Shown: positions 54,098 to 62,715 of the stretch, in pieces
Layout: every line of letters starts with the position of its first letter
Numbering within the stretch: position 1 is the first letter of the stretch
Source of the DNA: Ignavibacteriaceae bacterium
GTDB lineage: Bacteria; Bacteroidota; Ignavibacteria; Ignavibacteriales; Ignavibacteriaceae
Direction: 5' to 3'
DNA length: 64,000 bases
Assembly (NCBI GenBank): GCA_008933765.1
Contig: WBUK01000007.1
Span: 62,001-126,000, forward strand
The notes under the pieces: generated by a model
Databases searched by the model: none
What the model was told of the DNA's origin: nothing
The model's input: the letters and a program-made list of their open reading frames with translations, nothing else
Position numbers and translations under genes: made by a program

Positions 54098-56197
54098 ATA
54101 CTCCACCCCTGTGTTAAAGAAGAAGAAACTGTACACATCCGCATATTCATCGATGGCTTGCGAGGTGCTTTTTCCCGCACCGTGCCCCGCTTTCGTGGTT
54201 ACGCGCAACAAATAGGGGCTTACCCCCGAGCCTTTCGCCTGCAATTCCGCCGCAAATTTGAAAGAGTGCGCCGGGAAAACCCTGTCGTCGTGGTCAGCAG
54301 TAGTTATCAAAGTTGCCGGGTACCTCTTCCCTTGTTTCACATTGTGAAGCGGCGAATATTTAATCAAAAAATTAAACTGCTCGGGATTATCCGCCGAGCC
54401 ATACTCGGACACCCACGCCCAACCTATCGTAAACTTGTGGAAGCGCAACATATCCAGCACACCTACCTGAGGGATCGCAACCTTGAACAGATCCGGTCTC
54501 TGAAGCATAACGGCACCCACGAGCAAACCGCCGTTACTTCCGCCGTTGATCCCTAATCTCCCCGGATTGGTGTAGTTATTCACAATCAGATACTCCGCCG
54601 CAGCGATAAAATCGTTGAAAACATTCTGCTTTTTGTCCAACATCCCACCTTCGTGCCACTCTTTGCCATACTCTCCGCCGCCTCTGAGGCAAGCAATTGC
54701 GAACACGCCGCCCTTTTCAAGAAGTGGTATTATGGAAACACGGAATGAGGGGCTCATCGAAATGTTGAACCCGCCGTAAGCGTAAAGCATCGTGGGAGCG
54801 TCCCCGACAAACTTCAAACCTTTTTTGTGCACAATAAACATCGGAATTTCAGTATCGTCTGCGCTTTTATAAAAAACTTGCTTCGATTCATACTGTGACT
54901 CGTCAAATTTCAAAGCCGATTTTCTGAAAAGCTCCGCTTTGTTTTCCGCCACTTTATACAGCCAAATAGAAGGGGGTGAGGTTAAAGAAGTGAAGGTGAA
55001 GAAAACCTCTTTATCCGTTTCCTTCCCTCTGAAACCGCCCACCACCCCGATTCCCGGAAGCGGCACATCCCAAAGTTTCTCACCGGTAAGCGAGTAAACC
55101 TCAACAACGCTTTGTGCGTCTTTCAAATAAGTGGTTATAAGTTTGTTGTCAACAAAAGAAACCCCGGAAATAACCTCTTTTTTGTTCGGAATAATCGTTT
55201 TTTTGGCGGATAAATCGCTAAGATTCCAGTTTTCCAAGGCGTAATTTGGAGCGTTATTGTTGGTCATCACAAACAGGTTTTCACCGACATTTCCGACAAC
55301 TGAGTAAGAAGCTTCGTAAACATCAACCAAAGGAATAATTTCGCCGTCGGCTTTTAAGTCTTTATAATACAACTTGTTATGTCGTGCTGAGCCTTGCATA
55401 ACAGATATAAAAAGGTATCTTTCATCTTCCGTAACATCAGCAAAAAACATCTCTTCCGGCTCGCTGTCGTTTTTGTAAATCAACACATCTTCCGACTGTG
55501 CCGTGCCAAGTTTGTGATAATAAAGTTTCTGATACTCGTTTTTTCCTTTCAGCAAATCGCCTTTCGGTTCGTCGTAGCGGGAGTAGAAAAACCCTTCGCC
55601 GTACCACGCCATTCCCGAAAATTTAATCCACTGAAGATGATCGGGCATATCTTCGCCCGTTTCAATCTCTTTCACAAAAAACTCATTCCAGTCCGAGCCG
55701 CCCTGTGAAATGGCATAGCCGAAATATTTTCCGTCGTTCGAAACATAATACCCCGCTAAGCTGGTTGTTCCGTCATCCGAGAGTTCATTCGGGTCTAAAA
55801 ACACCTTAGGAGTACCTTCCGGCCCATCCTGAATGTAGAGCACGCTTTGCTCCTGCAGCCCGTCGTTCTTAAAAAAGAGGTAATATTTCCCCGCTTTGAA
55901 AGGCTGCCCGTACTTTTCATAGTCAAAAAGCTCCGTCAGGCGCTCTTTCAGCTTATTTCTGAAGGGAATTTTTGCGAGATACTCCTGTGTGGTTTTGTTT
56001 TGCGCTTCCACCCACGCTTTGGTTTCGGGCGAGTTGTCATCCTCAAGCCAGCGGTAGGGATCGGCTATTTTCGTACCGTGATAGTCATCGGTAACATCAA
56101 CTTTTTTAGTTTCAGGATATTTGAAGTGTTGTGCTTCTGCAGGTTTCATCAGGAACCCAAAAAGTAAAAATGCGGAAAAAACGGCTGTGAGTTTCAT
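54095..56197 (-). CDS. Prolyl oligopeptidase (S9A), exported
   Basis: 700 residues with signal peptide (ending AEAQ). A seven-bladed propeller part (about 75-410) precedes the alpha/beta-hydrolase domain with the nucleophile motif GINGGSNGGLLVG, the Asp in TADHDDRVFP, and His in KAGHGAGKS. YRWLEDDNSPETKAWVEAQN at the N-terminus is diagnostic of the family. It cleaves after Pro in short peptides, here probably in the periplasm or outside. Together with the DPP4-type enzyme at 24038 it points to peptide use. It is monocistronic; a minus-strand TAAATTTG (56233-56240) could be its -7 element. Confidence 0.95.
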   Translation of the reverse strand: MKLTAVFSAFLLFGFLMKPAEAQHFKYPETKKVDVTDDYHGTKIADPYRWLEDDNSPETKAWVEAQNKTTQEYLAKIPFRNKLKERLTELFDYEKYGQPFKAGKYYLFFKNDGLQEQSVLYIQDGPEGTPKVFLDPNELSDDGTTSLAGYYVSNDGKYFGYAISQGGSDWNEFFVKEIETGEDMPDHLQWIKFSGMAWYGEGFFYSRYDEPKGDLLKGKNEYQKLYYHKLGTAQSEDVLIYKNDSEPEEMFFADVTEDERYLFISVMQGSARHNKLYYKDLKADGEIIPLVDVYEASYSVVGNVGENLFVMTNNNAPNYALENWNLSDLSAKKTIIPNKKEVISGVSFVDNKLITTYLKDAQSVVEVYSLTGEKLWDVPLPGIGVVGGFRGKETDKEVFFTFTSLTSPPSIWLYKVAENKAELFRKSALKFDESQYESKQVFYKSADDTEIPMFIVHKKGLKFVGDAPTMLYAYGGFNISMSPSFRVSIIPLLEKGGVFAIACLRGGGEYGKEWHEGGMLDKKQNVFNDFIAAAEYLIVNNYTNPGRLGINGGSNGGLLVGAVMLQRPDLFKVAIPQVGVLDMLRFHKFTIGWAWVSEYGSADNPEQFNFLIKYSPLHNVKQGKRYPATLITTADHDDRVFPAHSFKFAAELQAKGSGVSPYLLRVTTKAGHGAGKSTSQAIDEYADVYSFFFFNTGVEY

Positions 56198-56640
56198 GGA
56201 AGTGATGTCCTTTTTCTTCTTTAAAACATTCGCAAATTTACGAAATTTTCTTCTCTTTATTGTATCCTTTTCGCTTTTGGTTTCGTGCCCGTTTTTTTTC
56301 TTTGGTTTATTTTTTGGGACTAAGCCATTTGGTTATTTCGTCGGGCAATTTTGTACAGTAGCAATAACACTTTCTGCAGAGATGCAAGTTCAGGTTCACT
56401 ACCTGCGCAAAGGGGGGTCGCAAACACACCTAACCGATTGAGGGGCAACTGAAGGCTCGATATCCATCGGATCAATTGAAAACATAATTCTGACAAGAGC
56501 AATAAAAACACATTTTTCACAGCGGAGATAGCTGAAATCACATTTTCACAGAAAGGATTACAAAAAAAAATCCCGAGTGGCATGGTTCATTAAAAAAAGG
56601 TAAAATTAACAAACCGCACCCGCAACGGGAGAAAATTTGA
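56198..56640. other. Intergenic region upstream of the prolyl oligopeptidase gene
   Basis: A minus-strand TAAATTTG at 56233-56240 fits a -7 element for the peptidase (leader about 29 nt). The remainder is AT-rich with poly-T and poly-A stretches and no recognisable gene or RNA. Confidence 0.5.
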
Positions 56641-56800
56641 TTGCTTCAAGAAAGCATTTTCTTTTTAACTGATAAAAATCTTTCTGCTTCAGCGAAGCAT
56701 TTTTATAACGGATGAAAGCTTAACAATTCATAACCATCATCCCTTTAACGATAAAAAATTTCGCTACTTTAACAGCATCATCTTTTTAACGGCTGAGAAA
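56641..56800 (-). repeat. Four-unit echo of a sorting-domain gene's 3' end
   Basis: Four units of about 40 bp; the gene-proximal one holds the last codons and stop at 56764. On the minus strand in matching frame they read AVKKMMLLK-stop, IVKGMMVMNC-stop (stop 56720), SVIKMLR-stop (56689) and SVKKKMLS-stop (56646). The DNA has diverged a lot but the encoded tail and the stop remain. Confidence 0.8.
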
Positions 56801-59286
56801 CCACCTGCCTTCAGTTCGTAAAAATAGATACCACTCGGAAGTGCAACTGCATCAAACGCAACGGAATGCACACCTGCTTCCTTAACACCATCAGCCAAAA
56901 CAGCTACTTTCTCCCCAAGTGAGTTATACACAACCAACGAAACATTTGCGCCAACAGGCAGAGAAAACTTAATGCTTGTGCTTGGGTTAAACGGGTTCGG
57001 GTAGTTCTGCTCTAACGCAAAATCTCTCACAATCCCCACTTCCATTATTTCCGAAAGATAATAGTAACGAACCGACCCATCATAGTCAAACTGGGCTAAT
57101 CTGTATTTATAGGCACCCGGTTCTAAATTTTTATCGGTGAATTCATAACTGCAGTAACCGCATTCGCCGTTCGTGCTGACGAAATGTATTTCAGTCCAGT
57201 TTTCAGAATTGTTGCCTGCACCGATGCCGCTCCCCATTCCTGTGCCCGCACCTGAACCCGCACCGGTGGTGGTGATATTGCCAAAGCCCGCACCCCCACT
57301 GAAATCCGCACCTGCGCCGAAACCGGCACCGGTGGTGGCTCTTTGGAGCGAATACCCCCGGTTGTTCACAGTGTTGCCCACCGACCATGCAATCGCCACA
57401 TCACGCCCCTGCACGCTTCCGTTGAAACTGAGCATCTCAACGGGCACGGCATCCGGATTATAATATTTCACAACACTTCCCGAGTTTCCCATGCACCACG
57501 CAGTTCCGGCGTCGAGAGCAAACATATCGTTAAAAGTGTTAATCGTCTGCCGCGGCTCCTGTTTCCAAGTGTTACCTCCGTCGTTTGAAGTGAAAGCATA
57601 TCCTGAAGCGCACGCAGCAAAAGCACGGGTTTCACTTCCAAATTTCACAATTGCTGTGCTCCAGACTGTGAAGTTAGGTTTCAGAGTTGCGGGGCTCCAT
57701 GCTGTTCCGCCGTTTGTTGTCCAATAAGTATTTCCTGAACTTCCGGCGACAAATCCCCTGTCTCTGTCAGCGAAGGAAATGCCGTACGAGCCTAAACCAC
57801 CCATTGCCAGCTGTTGCACCCACGAAACACCGCCGTCGGTGGTTCGGAAAACGGTTTCGCCGGTGCCGCAAATCCAGGCAAATTCCTCATCTACCACACA
57901 AATATCCCACGCGAGCACATTGTTTGGCAGGTTGTATTGCAGCCACGAAACACCGCCGTCGGTAGTTTTGAGCACGATACCGTTGGTGCCGGTAACCATC
58001 ACTACATTTTGTGAAAAATGATCGATAGCAATGAATTGGTGCGTATTCCCCAGCCCGGCGCTGTACTCGCTCCAGGTGGCACCGCCGTCTTTGGAAAAAA
58101 CGATCCGGCTCGAGTCGCATGCGCCGTAAATAGTGTTTGCGTCGGGCACGGTAATTTCGTTAATTTTCCTCCCATTCGGCACCCGGATATCACTCCATGT
58201 AGTACCGCCGTTTGTTGTTTTACCGATATAGCCGCCCGTAGCGCAGATATAACCGATGTTAGCGTCGGCAAACGCCACATCGTTAAGCGTTGCGTTCGTG
58301 AAGCGGTAACCCAACTCGGTGAAGTTCGCCCCGGCGTCGGTTGATTTTGCCAGGTATCCCCGTCCTCCGTTGACAAACAGAGTGTTATCTCCGTAGAAAT
58401 CCACGGCATACTTCACACCGGGCCCGCTTCCTCCGGGCATAATAATTTGTGCCCAGCTTGTTCCAAAATCTGTAGTTCTGAAGCCGATAGTGTCGGTCCC
58501 CACCGCAATACCCACGCCCTGTGAGTTGAAATCAATATCCCACAACACCCGCGAAGTTGAAGATACATCATTTTGTTGCACCCACGAGGCGCCGCCGTCG
58601 GTGGTTTTTATAATTCTGTGCCTTGCGCCCACCACAAAGCCCGTATCCGCGTTAATAAAGCGTACCGCCCGATAGTCCGCCGAAGTAATTGCCCCCAAAT
58701 TCAGCTGCGCAAACGAGTCCCCTCCGTTAGTTGATTTCAGTACCGTGCCTGTGTTCCCCACCACGAACACAGTCTGCGGGTCGGTTGCGTAAACGCCGTA
58801 TAAAGTTTTGTTTGAAATAGCGGTATTCGACTGCGAGAACCATGTTTGACCGCCGTCGGTGGTTTTAATAATAAACCCAAAGAACCCAACCGACCACCCA
58901 ATCATCGGCGTAACGAAGTAAATGCCATACTTCGTGGTATCCGGGGCGTTCGTTATTTGAATCCATGAAGTGCCGCCGTTCGTGGTTCTGTAGAAACCAC
59001 CACCGAGTGCACCCGCAGCCCAACCGAGATTATCGTCGTAAAAATAGAGGTTTCTGATGATCGATTCGGTTGTGTCATAAGAGGTGATGCTCCAGTTCAC
59101 CCCACCGTCGGTTGAAAGTAAGCATTGGTCGTAGTTGCTTAGCGCAATAAACTTGTTTTCGCCAATCGCTGCACCGGCGTGCATATCGTTGGAAGTAGGG
59201 TATGGGTTTTGCGTAATCCAGTGTTGCTGCGCAAACACACCGGTGCTGCAAAAAAAGAAAACGACAAAGATGATGAAGTTTCGCAT
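56764..59286 (-). CDS. Secreted repeat-propeller protein with YPNPFNPS sorting domain
   Basis: 840 residues from the ATG at 59286 (AGAGAGG upstream; a start at 59340 would add residues before the signal peptide). Signal peptide ends at VFAQQ. Residues about 20-620 are some twelve copies of a 40-50 residue unit with the phrase TTDGGxSW, the YCF48/BNR-type propeller repeat. A Gly/Ala-rich insert follows (nt 57214-57336: GAGFGAGADFSGGAGFG, GAGSGAGTGMGSGIGAG), then a Fn-like part and the sorting domain LEQNYPNPFNPSTSIKF. It should be carried to the surface by type IX secretion. Function unknown. Confidence 0.85.
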   Translation of the reverse strand: MRNFIIFVVFFFCSTGVFAQQHWITQNPYPTSNDMHAGAAIGENKFIALSNYDQCLLSTDGGVNWSITSYDTTESIIRNLYFYDDNLGWAAGALGGGFYRTTNGGTSWIQITNAPDTTKYGIYFVTPMIGWSVGFFGFIIKTTDGGQTWFSQSNTAISNKTLYGVYATDPQTVFVVGNTGTVLKSTNGGDSFAQLNLGAITSADYRAVRFINADTGFVVGARHRIIKTTDGGASWVQQNDVSSTSRVLWDIDFNSQGVGIAVGTDTIGFRTTDFGTSWAQIIMPGGSGPGVKYAVDFYGDNTLFVNGGRGYLAKSTDAGANFTELGYRFTNATLNDVAFADANIGYICATGGYIGKTTNGGTTWSDIRVPNGRKINEITVPDANTIYGACDSSRIVFSKDGGATWSEYSAGLGNTHQFIAIDHFSQNVVMVTGTNGIVLKTTDGGVSWLQYNLPNNVLAWDICVVDEEFAWICGTGETVFRTTDGGVSWVQQLAMGGLGSYGISFADRDRGFVAGSSGNTYWTTNGGTAWSPATLKPNFTVWSTAIVKFGSETRAFAACASGYAFTSNDGGNTWKQEPRQTINTFNDMFALDAGTAWCMGNSGSVVKYYNPDAVPVEMLSFNGSVQGRDVAIAWSVGNTVNNRGYSLQRATTGAGFGAGADFSGGAGFGNITTTGAGSGAGTGMGSGIGAGNNSENWTEIHFVSTNGECGYCSYEFTDKNLEPGAYKYRLAQFDYDGSVRYYYLSEIMEVGIVRDFALEQNYPNPFNPSTSIKFSLPVGANVSLVVYNSLGEKVAVLADGVKEAGVHSVAFDAVALPSGIYFYELKAGGFSAVKKMMLLK
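57214..57336 (-). repeat. In-frame Gly-rich insertion in a sorting-domain protein
   Basis: About 41 codons of a degenerate GGTGCGGG/CACCGG-type repeat encoding Gly, Ala, Thr and Ser, between SLQRATT and NNSENWTEI, which would otherwise be adjacent. The local GC content is far above its surroundings. Confidence 0.75.
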
Positions 59287-59685
59287 AAAAACCTCTCTGT
59301 TTGTTCGTAAAAAAAACACACAGATAAAGCTGAAACACATTCCGAGGCAATCACTTGCGTCGGTTCCGATTACTTTCTGCGATTAATTAGGTTTGGCAAA
59401 CTTACACATTTTTTTCTTTTTTTCATAATGATTCATAATCTTTTTACGGGGAGGCGCCTGTGGAGTGAGCGGTTGGGGTGCTTAGGGTGCTTGTATTTAG
59501 GTTGGGGGACAGTTGAGGGTGAACTGAACAAGATGATTTGAGGAGCGGTTGGAAGTGAACAAAACAAGGTAGTCTGCGAAACCGGAGCTTCGGATTCGAT
59601 GTGCCGAGGAATAATTGTTTATTCCGCAAATTTTTCTATTTATTGGGTTATAAAAAAAATTTTTATGCACCACTTCGGTACAAAA
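59287..59685. other. Intergenic region before the PPK2 gene
   Basis: 399 bp. A minus-strand TAAGTTTG at 59397-59404 fits a -7 element for the 840-residue protein. GAGCGGTTGG occurs at 59467 and 59543 (76 bp apart). A perfect 7-bp dyad, GGAATAATTGTTTATTCC, lies at 59608-59625. No gene recognised. Confidence 0.5.
59608..59625. promoter_or_regulatory. Perfect dyad upstream of PPK2
   Basis: GGAATAA-TTGT-TTATTCC, 60 bp before the PPK2 start codon. No T-run follows, so an operator is more likely than a terminator. Confidence 0.4.
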
Positions 59686-60552
59686 ATGAATCTTAATACC
59701 AAAAAATTTCGGGTTTCCGGGCAAAATTCCTTCAATATGAAAGATCACCCGACCGACTTCACCGCCGGGATAAAATCTAAATCAGACGCAAAAACTGACC
59801 TGGAATCCAACATTAAACTAATGGCTGAAATGCAGGATATGATGTACGCTCACGATAAATGGGGGCTGCTGATTATCTTCCAGGCGATGGATGCTGCCGG
59901 TAAAGACGGCGCTGTTAAACATGTGATGAGCGGGTTGAACCCTCAGGGTACTCAGGTTTTCAGCTTCAAACAGCCTTCTGCTGAAGAGCTTGACCACGAC
60001 TACCTCTGGCGCTACAACAAGGCTCTGCCAGAACGAGGCAGAATCGGTATCTTCAACCGTTCTTATTACGAAGAAGTGTTGGTGGTTAAGGTGCACAACC
60101 TGATTAAATTCCAAAAACTTCCCGACCCCGTGATGGATGGCGATATATGGAAAAACCGCTACCGCCAAATCAGAGACTACGAAAAATACTTGGATGAAAA
60201 CGGCATTAAAGTCCTTAAGTTTTTCCTGCACATCTCTAAAGAGGAACAAAAAAGACGGTTTTTGGCACGAATTGAAAACCCCGCTAAAAACTGGAAGTTT
60301 TCTGAATCCGACCTTAAAGAACGCTCATACTGGGACCATTATCAGAAAGCATTTGAAGAGGCTATAAACAACACTTCAACCGACTATGCGCCGTGGCATA
60401 TTATCCCTTCCGATAAGAAATGGTTCGCCAGGTTGCTTATTTCCGAGATTATCGTCGAAAAACTGAAAGAATTGAAGGTGCACTATCCCGTCCTTTCAGA
60501 GGATCACATTGCCAATTTGCAGAAATATAAGGAATTGCTGATTAAGGATTGA
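59686..60552 (+). CDS. ppk2: Polyphosphate kinase 2 family protein
   Basis: 288 residues from the ATG at 59686; upstream ATG or GTG codons to 59599 extend past the family's usual MNLNTKKFRV start. The P-loop is AMDAAGKDG (68-75), and the Walker B/lid region GRIGIFNRSYYEEVLVVKVH is typical. It transfers phosphate between polyphosphate and nucleotides (PPK2 class I-III; class not assignable here). It may use polyphosphate as energy store or make nucleoside phosphates. It is monocistronic and ends before a bidirectional terminator. Confidence 0.93.
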   Translation: MNLNTKKFRVSGQNSFNMKDHPTDFTAGIKSKSDAKTDLESNIKLMAEMQDMMYAHDKWGLLIIFQAMDAAGKDGAVKHVMSGLNPQGTQVFSFKQPSAEELDHDYLWRYNKALPERGRIGIFNRSYYEEVLVVKVHNLIKFQKLPDPVMDGDIWKNRYRQIRDYEKYLDENGIKVLKFFLHISKEEQKRRFLARIENPAKNWKFSESDLKERSYWDHYQKAFEEAINNTSTDYAPWHIIPSDKKWFARLLISEIIVEKLKELKVHYPVLSEDHIANLQKYKELLIKD

Positions 60553-60861
60553 TTTTTTTTCTTTCCCTGACTTTCCGGTTCGAACATTCCGAGAGTTACC
60601 GGTGAAAAATTAAGTTTCTTAACCATTGAAAAACAAAAAAGCGCGCTTCAATTTCAGAAAACTCCAAAAACTGAAGCGCGCTTAATTTTATAATTAAATG
60701 TTCACGGAGTTTGCCCTACTCCCACTCCTCCGTTCCCGTTCTCGTAGGAATACAACACCATTACTCATTGAGTTGATATACCGCCGGTGGCAAACGGTGC
60801 TCTCCTTTCTCCAAACCGCCGGTCCGGCCCCCGTTTCTACGGGGAAACAACGCAACCCTCC
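60553..60861. other. Intergenic region after PPK2
   Basis: 309 bp between convergent genes. It contains the terminator at 60639-60683. The rest (60684-60861) shows nothing recognisable. Confidence 0.5.
60639..60683. terminator. Bidirectional terminator
   Basis: AAGCGCGCTTCA (60639-60650) and TGAAGCGCGCTT (60672-60683) form a perfect 12-bp stem. The minus side is followed by TTTTTTGTTTTT; the plus side by AATTTTATAATT. It serves PPK2 (plus) and the 477-residue protein (minus). Confidence 0.88.
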
Positions 60862-62295
60862 TTACTTAATCAGCAGCATCTTCTTTGCCGATGAAAACGC
60901 GCCCGCTTTAAGTTCGTATATATACAACCCGCCTGTCAGCGCAGTTGCATCAAACGAAACCGAGTGCGAACCCGCCTCAAAAACACCACTCGCCAAAACT
61001 GCAACTTCCTCACCAAGCGCATTGTAAACAACAAGCGAAACGGTCTCAGAAACCGGCAGTGTAAATCTTATAACCGTGCTTGGGTTAAAAGGATTCGGGT
61101 AGTTTTGTGAAAGCGAATACTCTGTCGGTACAGCTCCAACCTCAACCAAAACCTCGCCCGAATATTTAACGGTGCCGTCAAAATCTGTTTGTTTCAGGCG
61201 GTATGTGTAGTTCCCCGCTGCTAAATTTCTGTCCGTGAAAGAGTAAGCTGTAATGCCAACCTTAGTACCGCTTCCGGGCACAAACCCGAGCACCTCCCAA
61301 GAGCCGGCGGCACTTCTTTCAACATAAAACCCGCTGTTGTTAAGCTCTGACGCAGTTACCCAGTTCAGCGTTACATCACTGCCAAGCACCGAAGCTGTAA
61401 ACGAAACCAACTCAACCGGCAGCGGCACTAATTCCGGAGGCAACATAAGCGCAGTCGTTCCGCCCGTCGGGTTTACCGTGTTCACTGTACCCCAAACGCC
61501 GTCTTCATCGGTTGCTTCATGCGGGTAAAGGTTGCCGTTCAGGTCGCGCGCTTCCACTCTGCGCACGCCATTGGGGTTCACATTTGGTATTATCGTTCCC
61601 CACGCGCCGTTTATCGCGTTCACGCTGTCGCTGTAAAACAGAGCGTAAGAAGTTGCTGTTGTGTTCACTGTACCGTCATCCTCCGCGAAAGTTGCCGCTA
61701 ACGGGCGCCCCGTGCCGTCAACATTATCATAGAGCAGTACAAAACTTTTTGCCGGGGCGGTCGATCTGCTCCAGATTCCCGTTCCTGCAGTACCATCCAC
61801 ATCAGAAGCTAAGTTAAGCACCTGAGCGGAATCTGCAGAAGTCAGCCTTGTGGCAATTGAAGTGCCGCCGGCACCATCGTTCAGCATAATTCTGAACATT
61901 ACATAACCGCCCGGCACAAACCGTGCGTTGCCTGTCGGCTCGTTTACAAACCATCCGCTGTAACTGCCGGTGGCATCAGTAGTGAAAACCCCGTAGTTGC
62001 CCGCAGTAGCCATTGCGGGACCGGTTGACCTTACAAAAGGGCTATCCGCCCTCACAAAAATAGCGTTACCGGCGCCGCTGGTCGTCGGGCTGTCGGTTGA
62101 TCTTACAATCTGATTGAAATATCTGTATTCAGCGTTGGGTGTTAACCCGGAAATCGTTCCGAAATATGCGTACGGAAGTCGGTTTGTGTTACCGGTGTTT
62201 ATGCCCTGTATGTATTTTGGCTGAATCGTAACATTTAACGATTGCCCGAAAATAACGCCTGCAGAAACAATTAACATCAAAAAGAATTTTTTCAT
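60862..62295 (-). CDS. Secreted protein with YPNPFNPS sorting domain
   Basis: 477 residues with signal peptide (ending VIFGQ). The body (about 20-280) is a beta-rich domain of unknown family (LNVTIQPKYIQGINTGNTNR, PNAEYRYFNQIVRSTDSPTT). A Fn-like domain follows (PLPVELVSFTASVLGSDVTL, TDRNLAAGNYTYRLKQTDF) and then the type IX-like sorting domain (SQNYPNPFNPSTVIRF, VYNALGEEVAVLA). The preceding lamin-tail gene has the same Fn/sorting layout, so they are likely a related pair of surface proteins. Function unknown. Confidence 0.82.
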   Translation of the reverse strand: MKKFFLMLIVSAGVIFGQSLNVTIQPKYIQGINTGNTNRLPYAYFGTISGLTPNAEYRYFNQIVRSTDSPTTSGAGNAIFVRADSPFVRSTGPAMATAGNYGVFTTDATGSYSGWFVNEPTGNARFVPGGYVMFRIMLNDGAGGTSIATRLTSADSAQVLNLASDVDGTAGTGIWSRSTAPAKSFVLLYDNVDGTGRPLAATFAEDDGTVNTTATSYALFYSDSVNAINGAWGTIIPNVNPNGVRRVEARDLNGNLYPHEATDEDGVWGTVNTVNPTGGTTALMLPPELVPLPVELVSFTASVLGSDVTLNWVTASELNNSGFYVERSAAGSWEVLGFVPGSGTKVGITAYSFTDRNLAAGNYTYRLKQTDFDGTVKYSGEVLVEVGAVPTEYSLSQNYPNPFNPSTVIRFTLPVSETVSLVVYNALGEEVAVLASGVFEAGSHSVSFDATALTGGLYIYELKAGAFSSAKKMLLIK

Positions 62296-62715
62296 CTTGT
62301 TCTCTCTTTTAATTAATGATGATCCTTTTTATCGGGAAGGTTTCGGCTAAACGGACAAACGCAGGCAACACTTCTTTAATTAAAAATTGCGGTTATGAAC
62401 AACATTTTGCTTTGAACAACATTTTTTGGATAAAGAATTGCAGCCGCACGGAAATATTTTCGTGCCTCCCATCCCGCAAAAAAGATTCCTCTTCAACTAC
62501 AAACCTACAATCGATTATTATTATAAACAAATTAACCTGAAATTTTTTGGGTTTTTAGGATAAAAATTTGCCTGCTGATTAAAATTATCCCGCTTGAAAA
62601 AACTACTGCGCAGGTTTAATTAGAAAGAAAAAGTGTCTGGTTTAAAAAAATAACGCCCTGACCGGTTTTCAGTCAGGGCGTCAGGAAACTATGTTAGTTT
62701 GTTATTAAGTATTTC
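62296..62715. other. Intergenic region between two sorting-domain genes
   Basis: 420 bp. It has a 17-bp direct repeat GAACAACATTTT at 62397 and 62414, and the terminator of the following gene at 62653-62681. Promoter of the 477-residue gene not identified. Confidence 0.5.
62653..62681 (-). terminator. Rho-independent terminator
   Basis: ACGCCCTGAC (62653-62662) pairs with GTCAGGGCGT (62672-62681); on the minus strand TATTTTTTTAAACC follows. It ends the lamin-tail gene 35 bp after its stop. Confidence 0.85.
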
